DNA from: Candidatus Gastranaerophilales bacterium
GTDB taxonomy: Bacteria > Cyanobacteriota > Vampirovibrionia > Gastranaerophilales > Gastranaerophilaceae
Assembly: GCA_944326625.1 (NCBI GenBank)
Contig: CALVER010000006.1
Coordinates: 1-20,689 of the forward strand
Reading direction: 5' to 3'
Length of the DNA stretch: 20,689 bases
The position numbers were made by a program, and so were the translations under genes. The notes below the pieces were generated by a model. The model ran no database searches and was not told the DNA's origin. It saw only the letters and a list, made by a program, of their open reading frames with translations. How positions within the stretch are numbered: the first letter of the stretch is position 1; the number at the start of each line of letters is the position of its first letter. Below are positions 1 to 7,142 of the stretch, one piece after another.

Positions 1-7
1 AAAATTA

Positions 8-22
8 GTGAGCGAAGCTCAC
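8..22. repeat. Perfect hairpin over the putative pilin start
   Basis: GTGAGC-GAA-GCTCAC forms a 6-bp stem with a 3-base loop. It covers the first possible start codon of the pilin-like gene. It is followed by a degenerate tandem of TAACGTC-like words (about 36-63) that encodes the pre-cleavage leader. Confidence 0.5.
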
Positions 23-850
23 AGTAAAGAACTTAACGTCCTAACGTCTTATCGTCTTAACGACTTTAAAAAGAAAGTTGCCTTCACGTTAGCCGAAGTC
101 TTGATAACCCTCGGCATAATCGGCATAGTGGCAGCGATGACTATTCCGACATTGATTAGTAATTATCAGGAAAAGCAAACAGTATCTAAATTGCAAAAGG
201 TCTATGCAACATTGAAAAATGCTTTGGAAATGGCAAAAGTAGATAACGGTGATTATGATACTTGGTCATGGAACCAAATTCCGCAGTCAGATTCTAAAAG
301 GATACAATATTTTTGGGAAACTTATGGATTTCCTTATTTAAAAGTAGCAAAGAAATGTTTTTCGGATACGGATCCTTGCAGATCTTCGTTTAAGATAAAT
401 GATACATCAGAGTTTAACCCAGGTCAGAATAACGGAGCATTTATATTAAATGACGGAACATCTGTTTTCAGCTGGGCAGGAGGAGATGCTTATTTCCAGC
501 ATGTTTGGATATATGTTGATATTAATGGAGATGCAAAACCAAATGAAATGGGTAAAGATATCTTTGTCATGTATTTTTCACCTAATAATCCTGGTAATAA
601 ACTGGGTTCACTTGACGATGACGGGAATTTTGTGGATTCAGGCAGGGTAATAGAATACGGTTACGGATTAACTTTTTATGGCGAAGCAAACGGAGTTACG
701 GTTGATGATATGTTGGATCCGAATTTTATAATGCAGTCTACAACTGGTGCCAATACTAATATAAGTTGTACAAAATCAGGCAGGAGACAAACCTGCGGCG
801 CAGCAATAAAGTTGAACAACTGGAAAATTCCTGACGGCTATCTTGAATAA
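8..850 (+). CDS. Type IV pilin-like / pseudopilin protein with N-terminal methylation motif
   Basis: Predicted secreted or envelope pilin-like protein processed by a prepilin peptidase. The class III signal lies near residue 25: a basic KKK stretch, then A25/F26-T-L-A-E30, with Glu at +5 of the mature protein, followed by a hydrophobic helix to about residue 48. The rest is a hydrophilic globular domain with several Cys (residues from KKCFSD, DPC, SCT and TCG) and a WKIPDGY C-terminus. From general knowledge, this signal and tail style recur in Gastranaerophilales proteins. The start is uncertain: the first in-window start is GTG at 8, which lies inside a GTGAGC-GAA-GCTCAC hairpin and has no visible ribosome site, and the frame is open to the window edge, so the gene may begin upstream. 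It ends one base before the stop of the convergent decarboxylase. The specific role (pilus, competence or secretion) cannot be told. Confidence 0.82.
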   Translation: MSEAHSKELNVLTSYRLNDFKKKVAFTLAEVLITLGIIGIVAAMTIPTLISNYQEKQTVSKLQKVYATLKNALEMAKVDNGDYDTWSWNQIPQSDSKRIQYFWETYGFPYLKVAKKCFSDTDPCRSSFKINDTSEFNPGQNNGAFILNDGTSVFSWAGGDAYFQHVWIYVDINGDAKPNEMGKDIFVMYFSPNNPGNKLGSLDDDGNFVDSGRVIEYGYGLTFYGEANGVTVDDMLDPNFIMQSTTGANTNISCTKSGRRQTCGAAIKLNNWKIPDGYLE

Positions 851-851
851 A

Positions 852-2276
852 TTATTTTATAACTTCAAGAAATTCATAATCCGTCAAATACGGCATGTGG
901 CTTTCGGTTATCAATTCACCCGGGAGCAGAACAGCAATCCCCGGCGGGCATTCTGCAATTATTTCTGCGGAAATCCTGCCGATTGCTTCTGTTTTCGGGA
1001 TAGTTTCTTTTTCCGAATAATATGCCTCGCGCAAGTTCATTTTAATAACCGGTGTCAGCATCGGCATGTGTTTTTTATTTTCAAGATAACAGATGTCTGA
1101 ATAATTTGTTCTGTCAATTTTTTTAAGGCATTCAACGAGATACTGAATATCAGAGCGTTTGTTGCCGATGTTTGATAACAATAAAAGTCCTGCGTCAGAT
1201 GCGCTTTCAACCTCTATATTAAAATCAATTTCCAAAATGGATTCAAGCCTTTTGCCGGATAAACCGTCAGCTTTGATAAACACTTTTGTAACATCCGTTT
1301 TATATCCGAAATCAGGTTTTAATTGATGAATATGTTCCAATTTATCAATTTCACGGCGTAGATATTTTGCGTTGGAAACTGCTCTTTGAAGTTGTTTTCT
1401 GCCTCTTGGGCTTTCAAGGTTTGCTCTTGCCGCATCAAGACTTGCAAGAAGCATTAAAGAAGGGCTTGTTGTGTGTAAAAGTTTTAGAGCTTTTTCAACA
1501 GCGTCTACATCCAGAATGGAATTTTCCGCTATGTGGAGCATGGAACTCTGGCTCATGCTGCCGCCTGTTTTGTGAAGTGAATGAACAACGGCATCTGCGC
1601 CGAGTTTTAAGGCAGATGTCGGTAAATGATCGTTAAAATTCCACAAACACGCATGCGCTTCGTCAACAATTAAAGGTACATTATATTTTTTGCATACTGC
1701 GGAAATTGATTTTATATCAGATACAACGCCTTCGTATGTAGGGTTTGTAATCCAAACCATTGATACATCTTTGTTGGTTTTGAGTAATTCTTCAACGCGG
1801 TCAGGGTTTACGTTACCCCATATTCCCCAGTCTTCAAATCTTTCGGGAATAAGCCATAATGGTTCTGCGCCGGAGATTATCATACCTGTCAGAACTGATC
1901 TGTGGCAGTTTCTGTTTGTTATAATTTTTTGTCCCTGTTTGGTTAAACCCATTGCAAGCGCAAGGTTTCCCGCAGTTGACCCGTTAAGTAAAAAGAAAGT
2001 TTTTTGGGCGCCGAAAGCTTTTGCAGCAAGTTCTTGCGCTTCTTTTATCGGACCTGTTGCAGGATGAAGTGTTCCTAAATTATCGAATTCGTCAGTTGTA
2101 TCAACTGCTAAAGCTTTTTTTCCTATAAGTTTTTTGAATTCGGTTAGTGTTCCGTTGCCTTTTGTATGCCCCGGAATGTGAAATTGATATGTCGGATTGT
2201 CGTAAGCCTTTTTTAATGCTTCTACAATCGGGGCATGGGTTTTTGTATATTTATAATTTTTTGTTACAGTTGTCAT
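852..2276 (-). CDS. Orn/Lys/Arg-type PLP-dependent decarboxylase (probable arginine or lysine decarboxylase)
   Basis: Fold-type I pyridoxal-phosphate decarboxylase of 474 aa, the size of the short Bacillus SpeA-like group. These enzymes make agmatine or cadaverine for polyamine supply. Visible hallmarks are the N-terminal FHIPGHTKG motif, DTTDEFDNLGTLH, the FLLNGSTAGN cofactor loop, VDEAHA (Asp about 205, the pyridine-N ligand) and SLHKT with the Schiff-base Lys at about 236. The C-terminal domain carries the usual YSEKETIPKTEAIGRI...PPGIAVLLPGE segment. I place the start at the ATG at 2276 rather than the longer TTG frame at 2315, because the extra residues (hydrophobic FKIFLLYIII) do not belong to the family. 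No Shine-Dalgarno is visible and a TATTAT box sits 7 bases upstream, so it may be leaderless. It is divergent from the barrel-protein gene. Substrate choice (Arg, Lys or Orn) cannot be read from sequence alone. Confidence 0.85.
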   Translation of the reverse strand: MTTVTKNYKYTKTHAPIVEALKKAYDNPTYQFHIPGHTKGNGTLTEFKKLIGKKALAVDTTDEFDNLGTLHPATGPIKEAQELAAKAFGAQKTFFLLNGSTAGNLALAMGLTKQGQKIITNRNCHRSVLTGMIISGAEPLWLIPERFEDWGIWGNVNPDRVEELLKTNKDVSMVWITNPTYEGVVSDIKSISAVCKKYNVPLIVDEAHACLWNFNDHLPTSALKLGADAVVHSLHKTGGSMSQSSMLHIAENSILDVDAVEKALKLLHTTSPSLMLLASLDAARANLESPRGRKQLQRAVSNAKYLRREIDKLEHIHQLKPDFGYKTDVTKVFIKADGLSGKRLESILEIDFNIEVESASDAGLLLLSNIGNKRSDIQYLVECLKKIDRTNYSDICYLENKKHMPMLTPVIKMNLREAYYSEKETIPKTEAIGRISAEIIAECPPGIAVLLPGELITESHMPYLTDYEFLEVIK

Positions 2277-2303
2277 AGTAATAATAATATACAATAAAAA
2301 AAT

Positions 2304-2332
2304 TTTAAATTGCAATATCTTTATGATATAAT
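2304..2332 (+). promoter_or_regulatory. Sigma-70-type promoter of the barrel-protein gene
   Basis: TTTAAA, a 17-base spacer and TATAAT ending at 2332. The ATG at 2341 follows after 8 bases, so the transcript would have at most a couple of leader bases. Confidence 0.55.
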
Positions 2333-2340
2333 TAATATTT

Positions 2341-3615
2341 ATGAAGACCTTTTTACAAACGGTTTTAATTATATTGTTTACATTTATCTCAGGGAGTGCT
2401 TTTGCGGTGGAAGGACTTTCTGTTGAAAAAAATGTTACGGAAAGCGAAATTTTACTGCCTGAAAATACAAAGCTGCCTGCAAGGGATTTGAATAATGACG
2501 GCGTTATTGACAGTAAAGATTTGTTGATAGATTCAAGTGAAGAAAACTTTTTTATGTTTGAGCATCTTGGTGATCCGATAAACAGGGAAGAAGGTTCTTT
2601 ATTTTATAAGATAGAAAAAGCTCTAAAGGCGGAGGTTACAAGAACGGATTACAGTAACTATCTTTTGAAAGATATTTTGACCGTTGATTTGGACAAAGGG
2701 CCGGTGGACAGAATTCAATTTTACGGCAAATACCGCGGTAATATGTCGTTTAATTTTGTTGAACAGGGCGATTATGACGGGGATTATGATATCACCTCGA
2801 TTGACGTCGGTATGATGGGGCAGTTTAACCCGCAATATAAAACGGATTTTAAATTACAGTTGAAATTGACGCCGACGTCAGAGAGAACTTTTTTACAGAA
2901 TCTTATAAGCGATGCATATATTGTAAACACGGCAATACCGCATCATCAACTAATGCTCGGGAATTCTCGTAATCAGGTTGGTGTTGAAGGCGGAATGAGT
3001 ACAACGTATGTGCCGTTTGTTTTAAGATCACAAATCGCAAGAACATTTGCAAATACCCGTGCTTTTGGTGCAAGGGTTATCGGGAATTATTCTCTTGTGG
3101 ATTACAGTTTGGCGTTTAACAGTTCGGACAGGTTTTTCAGGGAATTTTTTCCCGGAGCGGAATTTACGGGCTGGGTGAATTTAAAGCCGCTCGGCAAAAC
3201 CGACGGCAAGTACGGGAAACTTGTGATGGGCGGCGGTTTAAATTCCGGCAGGCGTCATGAAGATTATACAGTAGGCGGTGCATATATAGGCTGGAATTAT
3301 AAAGATTTTATGATAAATGCTGAATATTCGGTTGCAGATGGCTATAATGCCAGAGTTTTTTCAACTGATAAGGCAGAGGGTTTTTATACAACAGTGGGCT
3401 ATAAGTTAACTCCGAAAATTCAGCTTGTGGCGCGTTATGACCAATTTGACCCCAATAAAGATATGTCCGGTGACATCAGGCGGGAATATTCTGCCGGTAT
3501 AAACTATTTTGTAATCGGACAGGGCATGAGAATTTTATTAAATTACGTTTATTGTGACAACCAAAATACGGATGACAGTCACAGACTTATTTTAGGCACA
3601 CAAATATTATTGTAG
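2341..3615 (+). CDS. Outer-membrane beta-barrel (porin-like) protein with EF-hand/dockerin-like loop
   Basis: Predicted outer-membrane protein of 424 aa. It has a clear Sec signal peptide (MKTFLQTVLIILFTFISGSAFA, cleavage near residue 22). A linker carries D49-x-N51-x-D53-G-x-I-D57-x-x-D60, an EF-hand or dockerin-type calcium loop. The remainder (about 120-424) is rich in alternating hydrophobic strands with aromatic girdle residues such as YIGWNYKDFMINAEYSV and KIQLVARYDQFD. That pattern resembles phosphate-selective-porin (OprP/OprO) type barrels, including the DQFDPNK turn and the final RLILGTQ strand. The end is ILL rather than an aromatic residue. The promoter gives almost no leader and there is no Shine-Dalgarno. 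An 8-bp hairpin overlaps the stop codon. The family assignment is from fold-level resemblance only and no solute can be assigned. Confidence 0.72.
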   Translation: MKTFLQTVLIILFTFISGSAFAVEGLSVEKNVTESEILLPENTKLPARDLNNDGVIDSKDLLIDSSEENFFMFEHLGDPINREEGSLFYKIEKALKAEVTRTDYSNYLLKDILTVDLDKGPVDRIQFYGKYRGNMSFNFVEQGDYDGDYDITSIDVGMMGQFNPQYKTDFKLQLKLTPTSERTFLQNLISDAYIVNTAIPHHQLMLGNSRNQVGVEGGMSTTYVPFVLRSQIARTFANTRAFGARVIGNYSLVDYSLAFNSSDRFFREFFPGAEFTGWVNLKPLGKTDGKYGKLVMGGGLNSGRRHEDYTVGGAYIGWNYKDFMINAEYSVADGYNARVFSTDKAEGFYTTVGYKLTPKIQLVARYDQFDPNKDMSGDIRREYSAGINYFVIGQGMRILLNYVYCDNQNTDDSHRLILGTQILL

Positions 3616-3630
3616 AAAATTATTCTACAA
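3610..3630 (+). other. Hairpin across the barrel-protein stop codon
   Basis: TTGTAGAA-AATTA-TTCTACAA is an 8-bp stem that includes the TAG stop. No T-run follows, so it is not a classical terminator. It could protect the mRNA end. Confidence 0.4.
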
Positions 3631-3654
3631 CCAAAATGAAAAAGATAAGAAATA

Positions 3655-3840
3655 CTATTTAACGTCGTCTTTGATAACGATGAGGTTATTCATAATTTTC
3701 ATTGCGCAGGTCGGCAAAACAACGTGCTCCAAGCCGTCGGCAATGCTTAAAATTTTTCCTGCGCCAAGTACAACATCTTCGCCTTTGTACTGAAATTTGT
3801 AATCAGTTTTTCTGTCAGAACGGATTGTGATTTTGTCCAT
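3655..3840 (-). CDS. Small unknown protein, third gene of the hisS unit
   Basis: A 61-aa protein I do not recognise. It is basic at the N-terminus (MDKITIRSDRKTDYKFQYKG) and has alternating hydrophobic residues, suggesting a small beta structure; no signal peptide or membrane helix. It begins 14 bases after the stop of the nucleotidyltransferase-like gene and has an AAAGGGA ribosome-site-like stretch before its ATG. It is therefore probably co-transcribed with hisS and the gene between. No T-rich hairpin terminator was found in the 39-base gap to the convergent barrel-protein gene. Confidence 0.6.
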   Translation of the reverse strand: MDKITIRSDRKTDYKFQYKGEDVVLGAGKILSIADGLEHVVLPTCAMKIMNNLIVIKDDVK

Positions 3841-3854
3841 TGTTTTTCCCTTTA

Positions 3855-4187
3855 CTAGTCTTTCATTATACCGAGAGCATCAAAAAATATGCCCTCTTCC
3901 ATTACTTCATTATATAAATCTTCATCCTTTTTGAAATCCTCCATTGTATAAGGATAAAGGTCTATACAAACATTCATTTCGGTTTCAATTTTTCCGATAA
4001 TCGGCCAAATTTCTTCGCGTTTTGATTTGTCCTCAACATCAAAAATCGCAACGAGTTCAATGTCTTCGCCTTCATGGTTTTTGCCGTCCAAAAATTGGCC
4101 GAAAAGATAAATACCCTTAAAATCGTCGAATTTTTTTCTGAACGCTGATGTCAAAACTTTTATGACGTCGTGAACCGGACTTGTCAT
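3855..4187 (-). CDS. Degenerate nucleotidyltransferase-fold protein downstream of hisS
   Basis: A 110-aa protein resembling the minimal MNT/DNA-polymerase-beta-type nucleotidyltransferase domain. Residues 26-50 (IYLFGQFLDG...GEDIELVAIFD) match the family pattern of strand, G-S loop and DxD. Residues 74-104 (CIDLYPYTMEDF...NEVMEEGIFFDA) match the C-terminal strand and helix with the third acidic residue at D76. Two key positions deviate: G30-Q31 replaces Gly-Ser, and D42-I-E44 replaces Asp-x-Asp, so activity may be weakened or lost. Its ATG overlaps the hisS stop (ATGA) and it has an AAGGAG ribosome site, so it is translationally coupled to hisS. No HEPN partner is adjacent, unlike MNT/HEPN toxin-antitoxin pairs. 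Confidence 0.68.
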   Translation of the reverse strand: MTSPVHDVIKVLTSAFRKKFDDFKGIYLFGQFLDGKNHEGEDIELVAIFDVEDKSKREEIWPIIGKIETEMNVCIDLYPYTMEDFKKDEDLYNEVMEEGIFFDALGIMKD

Positions 4188-5419
4188 AATATACTCCTTA
4201 ATTCTTGTCTTGAAACGGTTTTTTGTTCGCCTGTCGCAAGATTTTTTACGGAAACTTTGCCTGCTTTAATCTCATCTTCGCCTAAAATTAAAGCGTAATC
4301 CGCGACTTTTGAAGCCTTTTCAAGTTGTTTTGTAAATTTTTTATTACTCAGGTCAAATTCTATGTTAAATCCTTCATTGCGCAGTTCTTCCGCAAGTTCA
4401 AAAGCATCCGCCGGAGAAGTTGAAACAATATAGCCGTTGAGTTTTTGAGGCTGCGGAACAGGTAAAAGAGAATTTAATCTTTCCATTCCCATTGCCCATC
4501 CGACCGCAGGTGTGTCGTCGCCGCCGAGATTTTTTACAAGGCTGTCATAACGACCGCCGCCGCAGACGGCATTTTGGGAGCCCAAATTGTTTGATTTAAT
4601 TTCAAAAACGGTTCTGTTATAGTAATCTAACCCTCTTACCAGCAGTTTATTTACGTTATATTTTACGTTTAATTTATCAAGATAAGTCTTTAATTTTGCA
4701 AAATGTTCCGCGCATTCTTCACAGATGTAATCGGATTGGATAACTTTTTGGATTTCCGGTTTTTCAAAAATGGCTTTGCAGCTTTCGACTTTGCAATCCA
4801 AAAGTCTTAGAGGATTTTTTTCATATCTTGTTTTGCAGTCATCGCAAAGGTTGTCAAATTCCGGTTTTAAAACCTCTTTAAGTCTTTTTTTGAATTCTTC
4901 ACGGCATTTGGGGCAGCCGAGAGAATTTATTTCAACATCTAAATCGTTAAGTCCCAGAGATTTCAGATAATTTACAGCCATCAAAATAACCTCGGCATCA
5001 GCTGTCGGTTCTTTTATTCCGAACATTTCAACGCCGACTTGATGAAATTGTCTTTGTCTGCCTTTTTGCGGACGTTCGTATCTGAACATCGGGCCTTTAT
5101 ACCATAATTTTACGGGCGGAGATAATCTTGCCATTCCGTTTTCAATGTATGAGCGGACAACGCCTGCCGTGTTTTCGGGGCGAAGTGTTAATGAACGGTC
5201 GCTTTTTTCAAAGGTGTACATTTCTTTATTTACAATATCGGTTGTGTCGCCTACTCCGCGGGCAAAAAGTTCCGTTGCCTCAAAAATCGGTGTCCTGATT
5301 TCTTTATATCCGTAACGGCTAAAAATTTTCAGGGCGTTTTCTTCCAGAATATGCCACTGGTCAACTTCTTGAGGTAAAATGTCATGTGTTCCTTTGATTA
5401 CATTGATGATTTTTGTCAT
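4184..5419 (-). CDS. hisS: Histidine--tRNA ligase
   Basis: Class II aminoacyl-tRNA synthetase that charges tRNA-His; cytoplasmic; 411 aa, the normal bacterial length. It opens with the family KGTHDILP motif. Motif 1 follows around 40-60, motif 2 at about 109-127 (GPMFRYERPQKGRQRQFHQ), the histidine-binding RGLDYYNRT at 262-270 and motif 3 AVGWAMGMERL at about 305-315. The C-terminal alpha/beta anticodon-binding domain follows. The middle contains paired cysteines (C169/C172, C192/C195, C209/C214, C233/C236) that could hold metal, as in several bacterial HisS. It leads a three-gene unit (4-base overlap with the next gene). The start is supported by a perfect consensus promoter whose +1 falls exactly on the ATG. 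Confidence 0.98.
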   Translation of the reverse strand: MTKIINVIKGTHDILPQEVDQWHILEENALKIFSRYGYKEIRTPIFEATELFARGVGDTTDIVNKEMYTFEKSDRSLTLRPENTAGVVRSYIENGMARLSPPVKLWYKGPMFRYERPQKGRQRQFHQVGVEMFGIKEPTADAEVILMAVNYLKSLGLNDLDVEINSLGCPKCREEFKKRLKEVLKPEFDNLCDDCKTRYEKNPLRLLDCKVESCKAIFEKPEIQKVIQSDYICEECAEHFAKLKTYLDKLNVKYNVNKLLVRGLDYYNRTVFEIKSNNLGSQNAVCGGGRYDSLVKNLGGDDTPAVGWAMGMERLNSLLPVPQPQKLNGYIVSTSPADAFELAEELRNEGFNIEFDLSNKKFTKQLEKASKVADYALILGEDEIKAGKVSVKNLATGEQKTVSRQELRSIL

Positions 5420-5425
5420 AAGTTG

Positions 5426-5454
5426 ATTATAGTTACTTAACTTTTAATTGTCAA
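5426..5454 (-). promoter_or_regulatory. Perfect consensus promoter of leaderless hisS
   Basis: On the minus strand: TTGACA (5454-5449), a 17-base spacer and TATAAT (5431-5426). Six bases then separate it from the ATG at 5419. With the usual geometry, +1 is the A of the ATG, so the mRNA should be leaderless. Confidence 0.8.
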
Positions 5455-5560
5455 TCACTATGGCATGCTGAATTAATGGACTTTTAACAATTAATAATTC
5501 CTTAAAAATCAATATTTTCTGAGAATTTATTGCGGCCGGTTAAATTATTTACCTTACAAT

Positions 5561-5881
5561 TTAATGATTTTTTTGTAATATTGCATCAATAATAGCTTCT
5601 ACATAATTTAAATCGTCAACATCCAGCATTTTGATTTTCATTACAATATTGCTTATTCTTTTATCTTCTTTTTTGTCAAAGGAAAATAATTCTTCATAAT
5701 CTATTTTAAGATTTTTGTGGATATTGTCTAAAGTTTCTGCAGAGGTAAAATTGAGGCCTCTTTCAAGTTCTGAAAGCGAATGCCTACTAATACCTATTAT
5801 CTCGGCAAATTTTTCCTGCGATAATTTAAGGCTCTTTCTTATTTCTTTAAGTTTTAAACCCACCCGTGATTTTACATTCAT
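5561..5881 (-). CDS. XRE-family helix-turn-helix regulator
   Basis: A 106-aa DNA-binding protein. Residues about 8-62 form a Cro/C1-type HTH (LKEIRKSLKLSQEKFAEIIGISRHSLSELERGLNFTSAETLDNI). The C-terminal 40 residues are helical and may dimerise (KKEDKRISNIVMKIKMLDVDDLNYVEAIIDAILQ). There is no Shine-Dalgarno just before the ATG. The 75 bases upstream hold two perfect palindromes, the typical layout for autorepression. It stands alone between hisS and a long AT-rich gap, and no partner toxin or phage gene is adjacent. Confidence 0.88.
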   Translation of the reverse strand: MNVKSRVGLKLKEIRKSLKLSQEKFAEIIGISRHSLSELERGLNFTSAETLDNIHKNLKIDYEELFSFDKKEDKRISNIVMKIKMLDVDDLNYVEAIIDAILQKNH

Positions 5882-5884
5882 TTT

Positions 5885-5910
5885 AAAAGTTTAATATTTA
5901 TTAAACTTTT
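5885..5910. promoter_or_regulatory. Perfect 11-bp inverted repeat upstream of the XRE gene (operator candidate)
   Basis: Arms AAAAGTTTAAT (5885-5895) and ATTAAACTTTT (5900-5910) are separated by 4 bases. The repeat starts 3 bases before the XRE start codon, between it and the -10-like TATAGT/TACAAT boxes. Confidence 0.6.
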
Positions 5911-5938
5911 TAACTATATCCCATTGTATCATAATACC

Positions 5939-5957
5939 TGTTATACATTGTATAACA
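5939..5957. promoter_or_regulatory. Second palindrome upstream of the XRE gene
   Basis: TGTTATAC-ATT-GTATAACA has 8-bp perfect arms. The word CATTGTAT inside it recurs at 5922-5929, giving a direct repeat that overlaps a TACAAT -10-like box on the minus strand. Confidence 0.5.
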
Positions 5958-6324
5958 AAAATATTAAATTAACATCAAAAAATTTAAAAATATTCACGAA
6001 AGTTCAAAAATATTTGTATGGGTAAATGCCGGAAAAACAGACTGGCAGCGACAAACAGGTTAAGTTAAAAATGCGCAGATTGTAAAAGAAAAATTTTAAT
6101 AAAACTTAAAATATTAGAAATAATAATGATTTTTGTTTTAATTTTTAATGAAAAAAATTGTTGTGTTTGTTAAAAAATATTAAGTTTTTTATTAATAGAA
6201 TATAATTGTCGGTAGAATTTTCGGTTGATGTTAAGAAAATTGAAAATATTATAGTTTAATTTATACAAATATAAAGTAATCTTAAAAGTTTATATATATT
6301 GCTTAACAAATTTGTAATGTTTAC
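5958..6324. other. AT-rich non-coding gap between the XRE gene and tdk
   Basis: I see no convincing gene, RNA or repeat here. The only compositional oddity is a less AT-rich island at about 6018-6065, readable in one frame as FVWVNAGKTDWQRQTG-stop without a usable start codon; it could be a gene remnant. The rest is A/T runs. Confidence 0.4.
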
Positions 6325-6353
6325 TTTGCAAAAATATTCTTCGGGAGTATAAT
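6325..6353 (+). promoter_or_regulatory. Promoter of tdk
   Basis: TTTGCA (6325-6330), a 17-base spacer and TATAAT (6348-6353). The predicted +1 is near 6360, giving a leader of about 35 bases that contains GGGGATA and GGGG ribosome-site-like stretches before the ATG at 6395. Confidence 0.65.
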
Positions 6354-6394
6354 AAAAAGTGTAAAAGATACGACTTATTTTGGGGATATAGGGG

Positions 6395-7012
6395 ATGATA
6401 CAAGGGTATAGTTTTGAGTTAATTACAGGCCCGATGAGCTGCGGCAAGACAGAAGAACTTTTGCGCAGAATAAGACGCTGTATTATTGCAAAGAAAAAAG
6501 TCAAGGTTATTTCGCCTGATGTTGATACTCGTTCAAGAGGTGATTATATCGAATCACGAAACGGCTTGTGGCTTGATGCTATTAAGGTAAAACATTCTTT
6601 GCAGATTTTAAGTATTGTAAAACCGGAAGATGAAATTGTTGCAATTGATGAATTACAATTTTTTGACAGTAATATTGTAAAAGTAATTTCCAAACTTATG
6701 GAAGACGGGAAAAGAGTAATCGGGACGGGTTTGGAGCTTGATTTTAAAGCTGAACCGTTTGGTTCAATGCCTGAATTGATGTGTATTGCAACATCTGTTG
6801 ACAAACTTCATGCAGTTTGTATGAAATGCGGCTGTGATGAGGCAACGAGAACACAAAGGTTAATTGACGGCAAACCGGCTGATAAAAATTCACCGCTTAT
6901 TATGATAGGCGGAGATGAAACTTACGAGGCACGTTGTATAAAATGTTATGAGCTTCCGGATTCTCATCCGAAAGAAAAAGGCGGGTTAAAGATTTTACAA
7001 TTTCATAGATAA
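6395..7012 (+). CDS. tdk: Thymidine kinase (type II)
   Basis: Phosphorylates thymidine to dTMP in pyrimidine salvage; cytoplasmic; 205 aa, typical of the bacterial/vaccinia-type enzyme. Visible features: P-loop GPMSCGKT at 12-19, the IDELQFF segment with catalytic Glu at 86, the lasso region with Y178 (ETYEARC), and structural zinc ligands C142-x2-C145 and C181-x2-C184. The promoter and start are clear. A strong hairpin terminator follows directly, so it is a single-gene unit. Confidence 0.97.
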   Translation: MIQGYSFELITGPMSCGKTEELLRRIRRCIIAKKKVKVISPDVDTRSRGDYIESRNGLWLDAIKVKHSLQILSIVKPEDEIVAIDELQFFDSNIVKVISKLMEDGKRVIGTGLELDFKAEPFGSMPELMCIATSVDKLHAVCMKCGCDEATRTQRLIDGKPADKNSPLIMIGGDETYEARCIKCYELPDSHPKEKGGLKILQFHR

Positions 7013-7014
7013 TT

Positions 7015-7041
7015 AAAAATGTGGAATACTTCCACATTTTT
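7015..7041 (+). terminator. Rho-independent terminator of tdk
   Basis: A 12-bp perfect stem AAAAATGTGGAA / TTCCACATTTTT with loop TAC, followed by T-rich sequence. Confidence 0.85.
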
Positions 7042-7142
7042 TATATATATGGTATGATATTCTAAGACTTTTAATTTTTTATGGAACTAATTTATTAAAA
7101 AAACATCTATAAAAAAGTAAGAGTTAGGTGGAGGAATATTTA

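Noticed and set aside
843..2067. Plus-strand open frames at 843-1100, 1367-1636 and 1690-2067
   Set aside because: They lie antisense to the well-supported decarboxylase and have no family features or ribosome sites.
2277..2315. TTG start extending the decarboxylase by 13 residues
   Set aside because: The extra residues are atypical for the family, the region carries a -10-like box for the ATG at 2276, and no ribosome site precedes the TTG.
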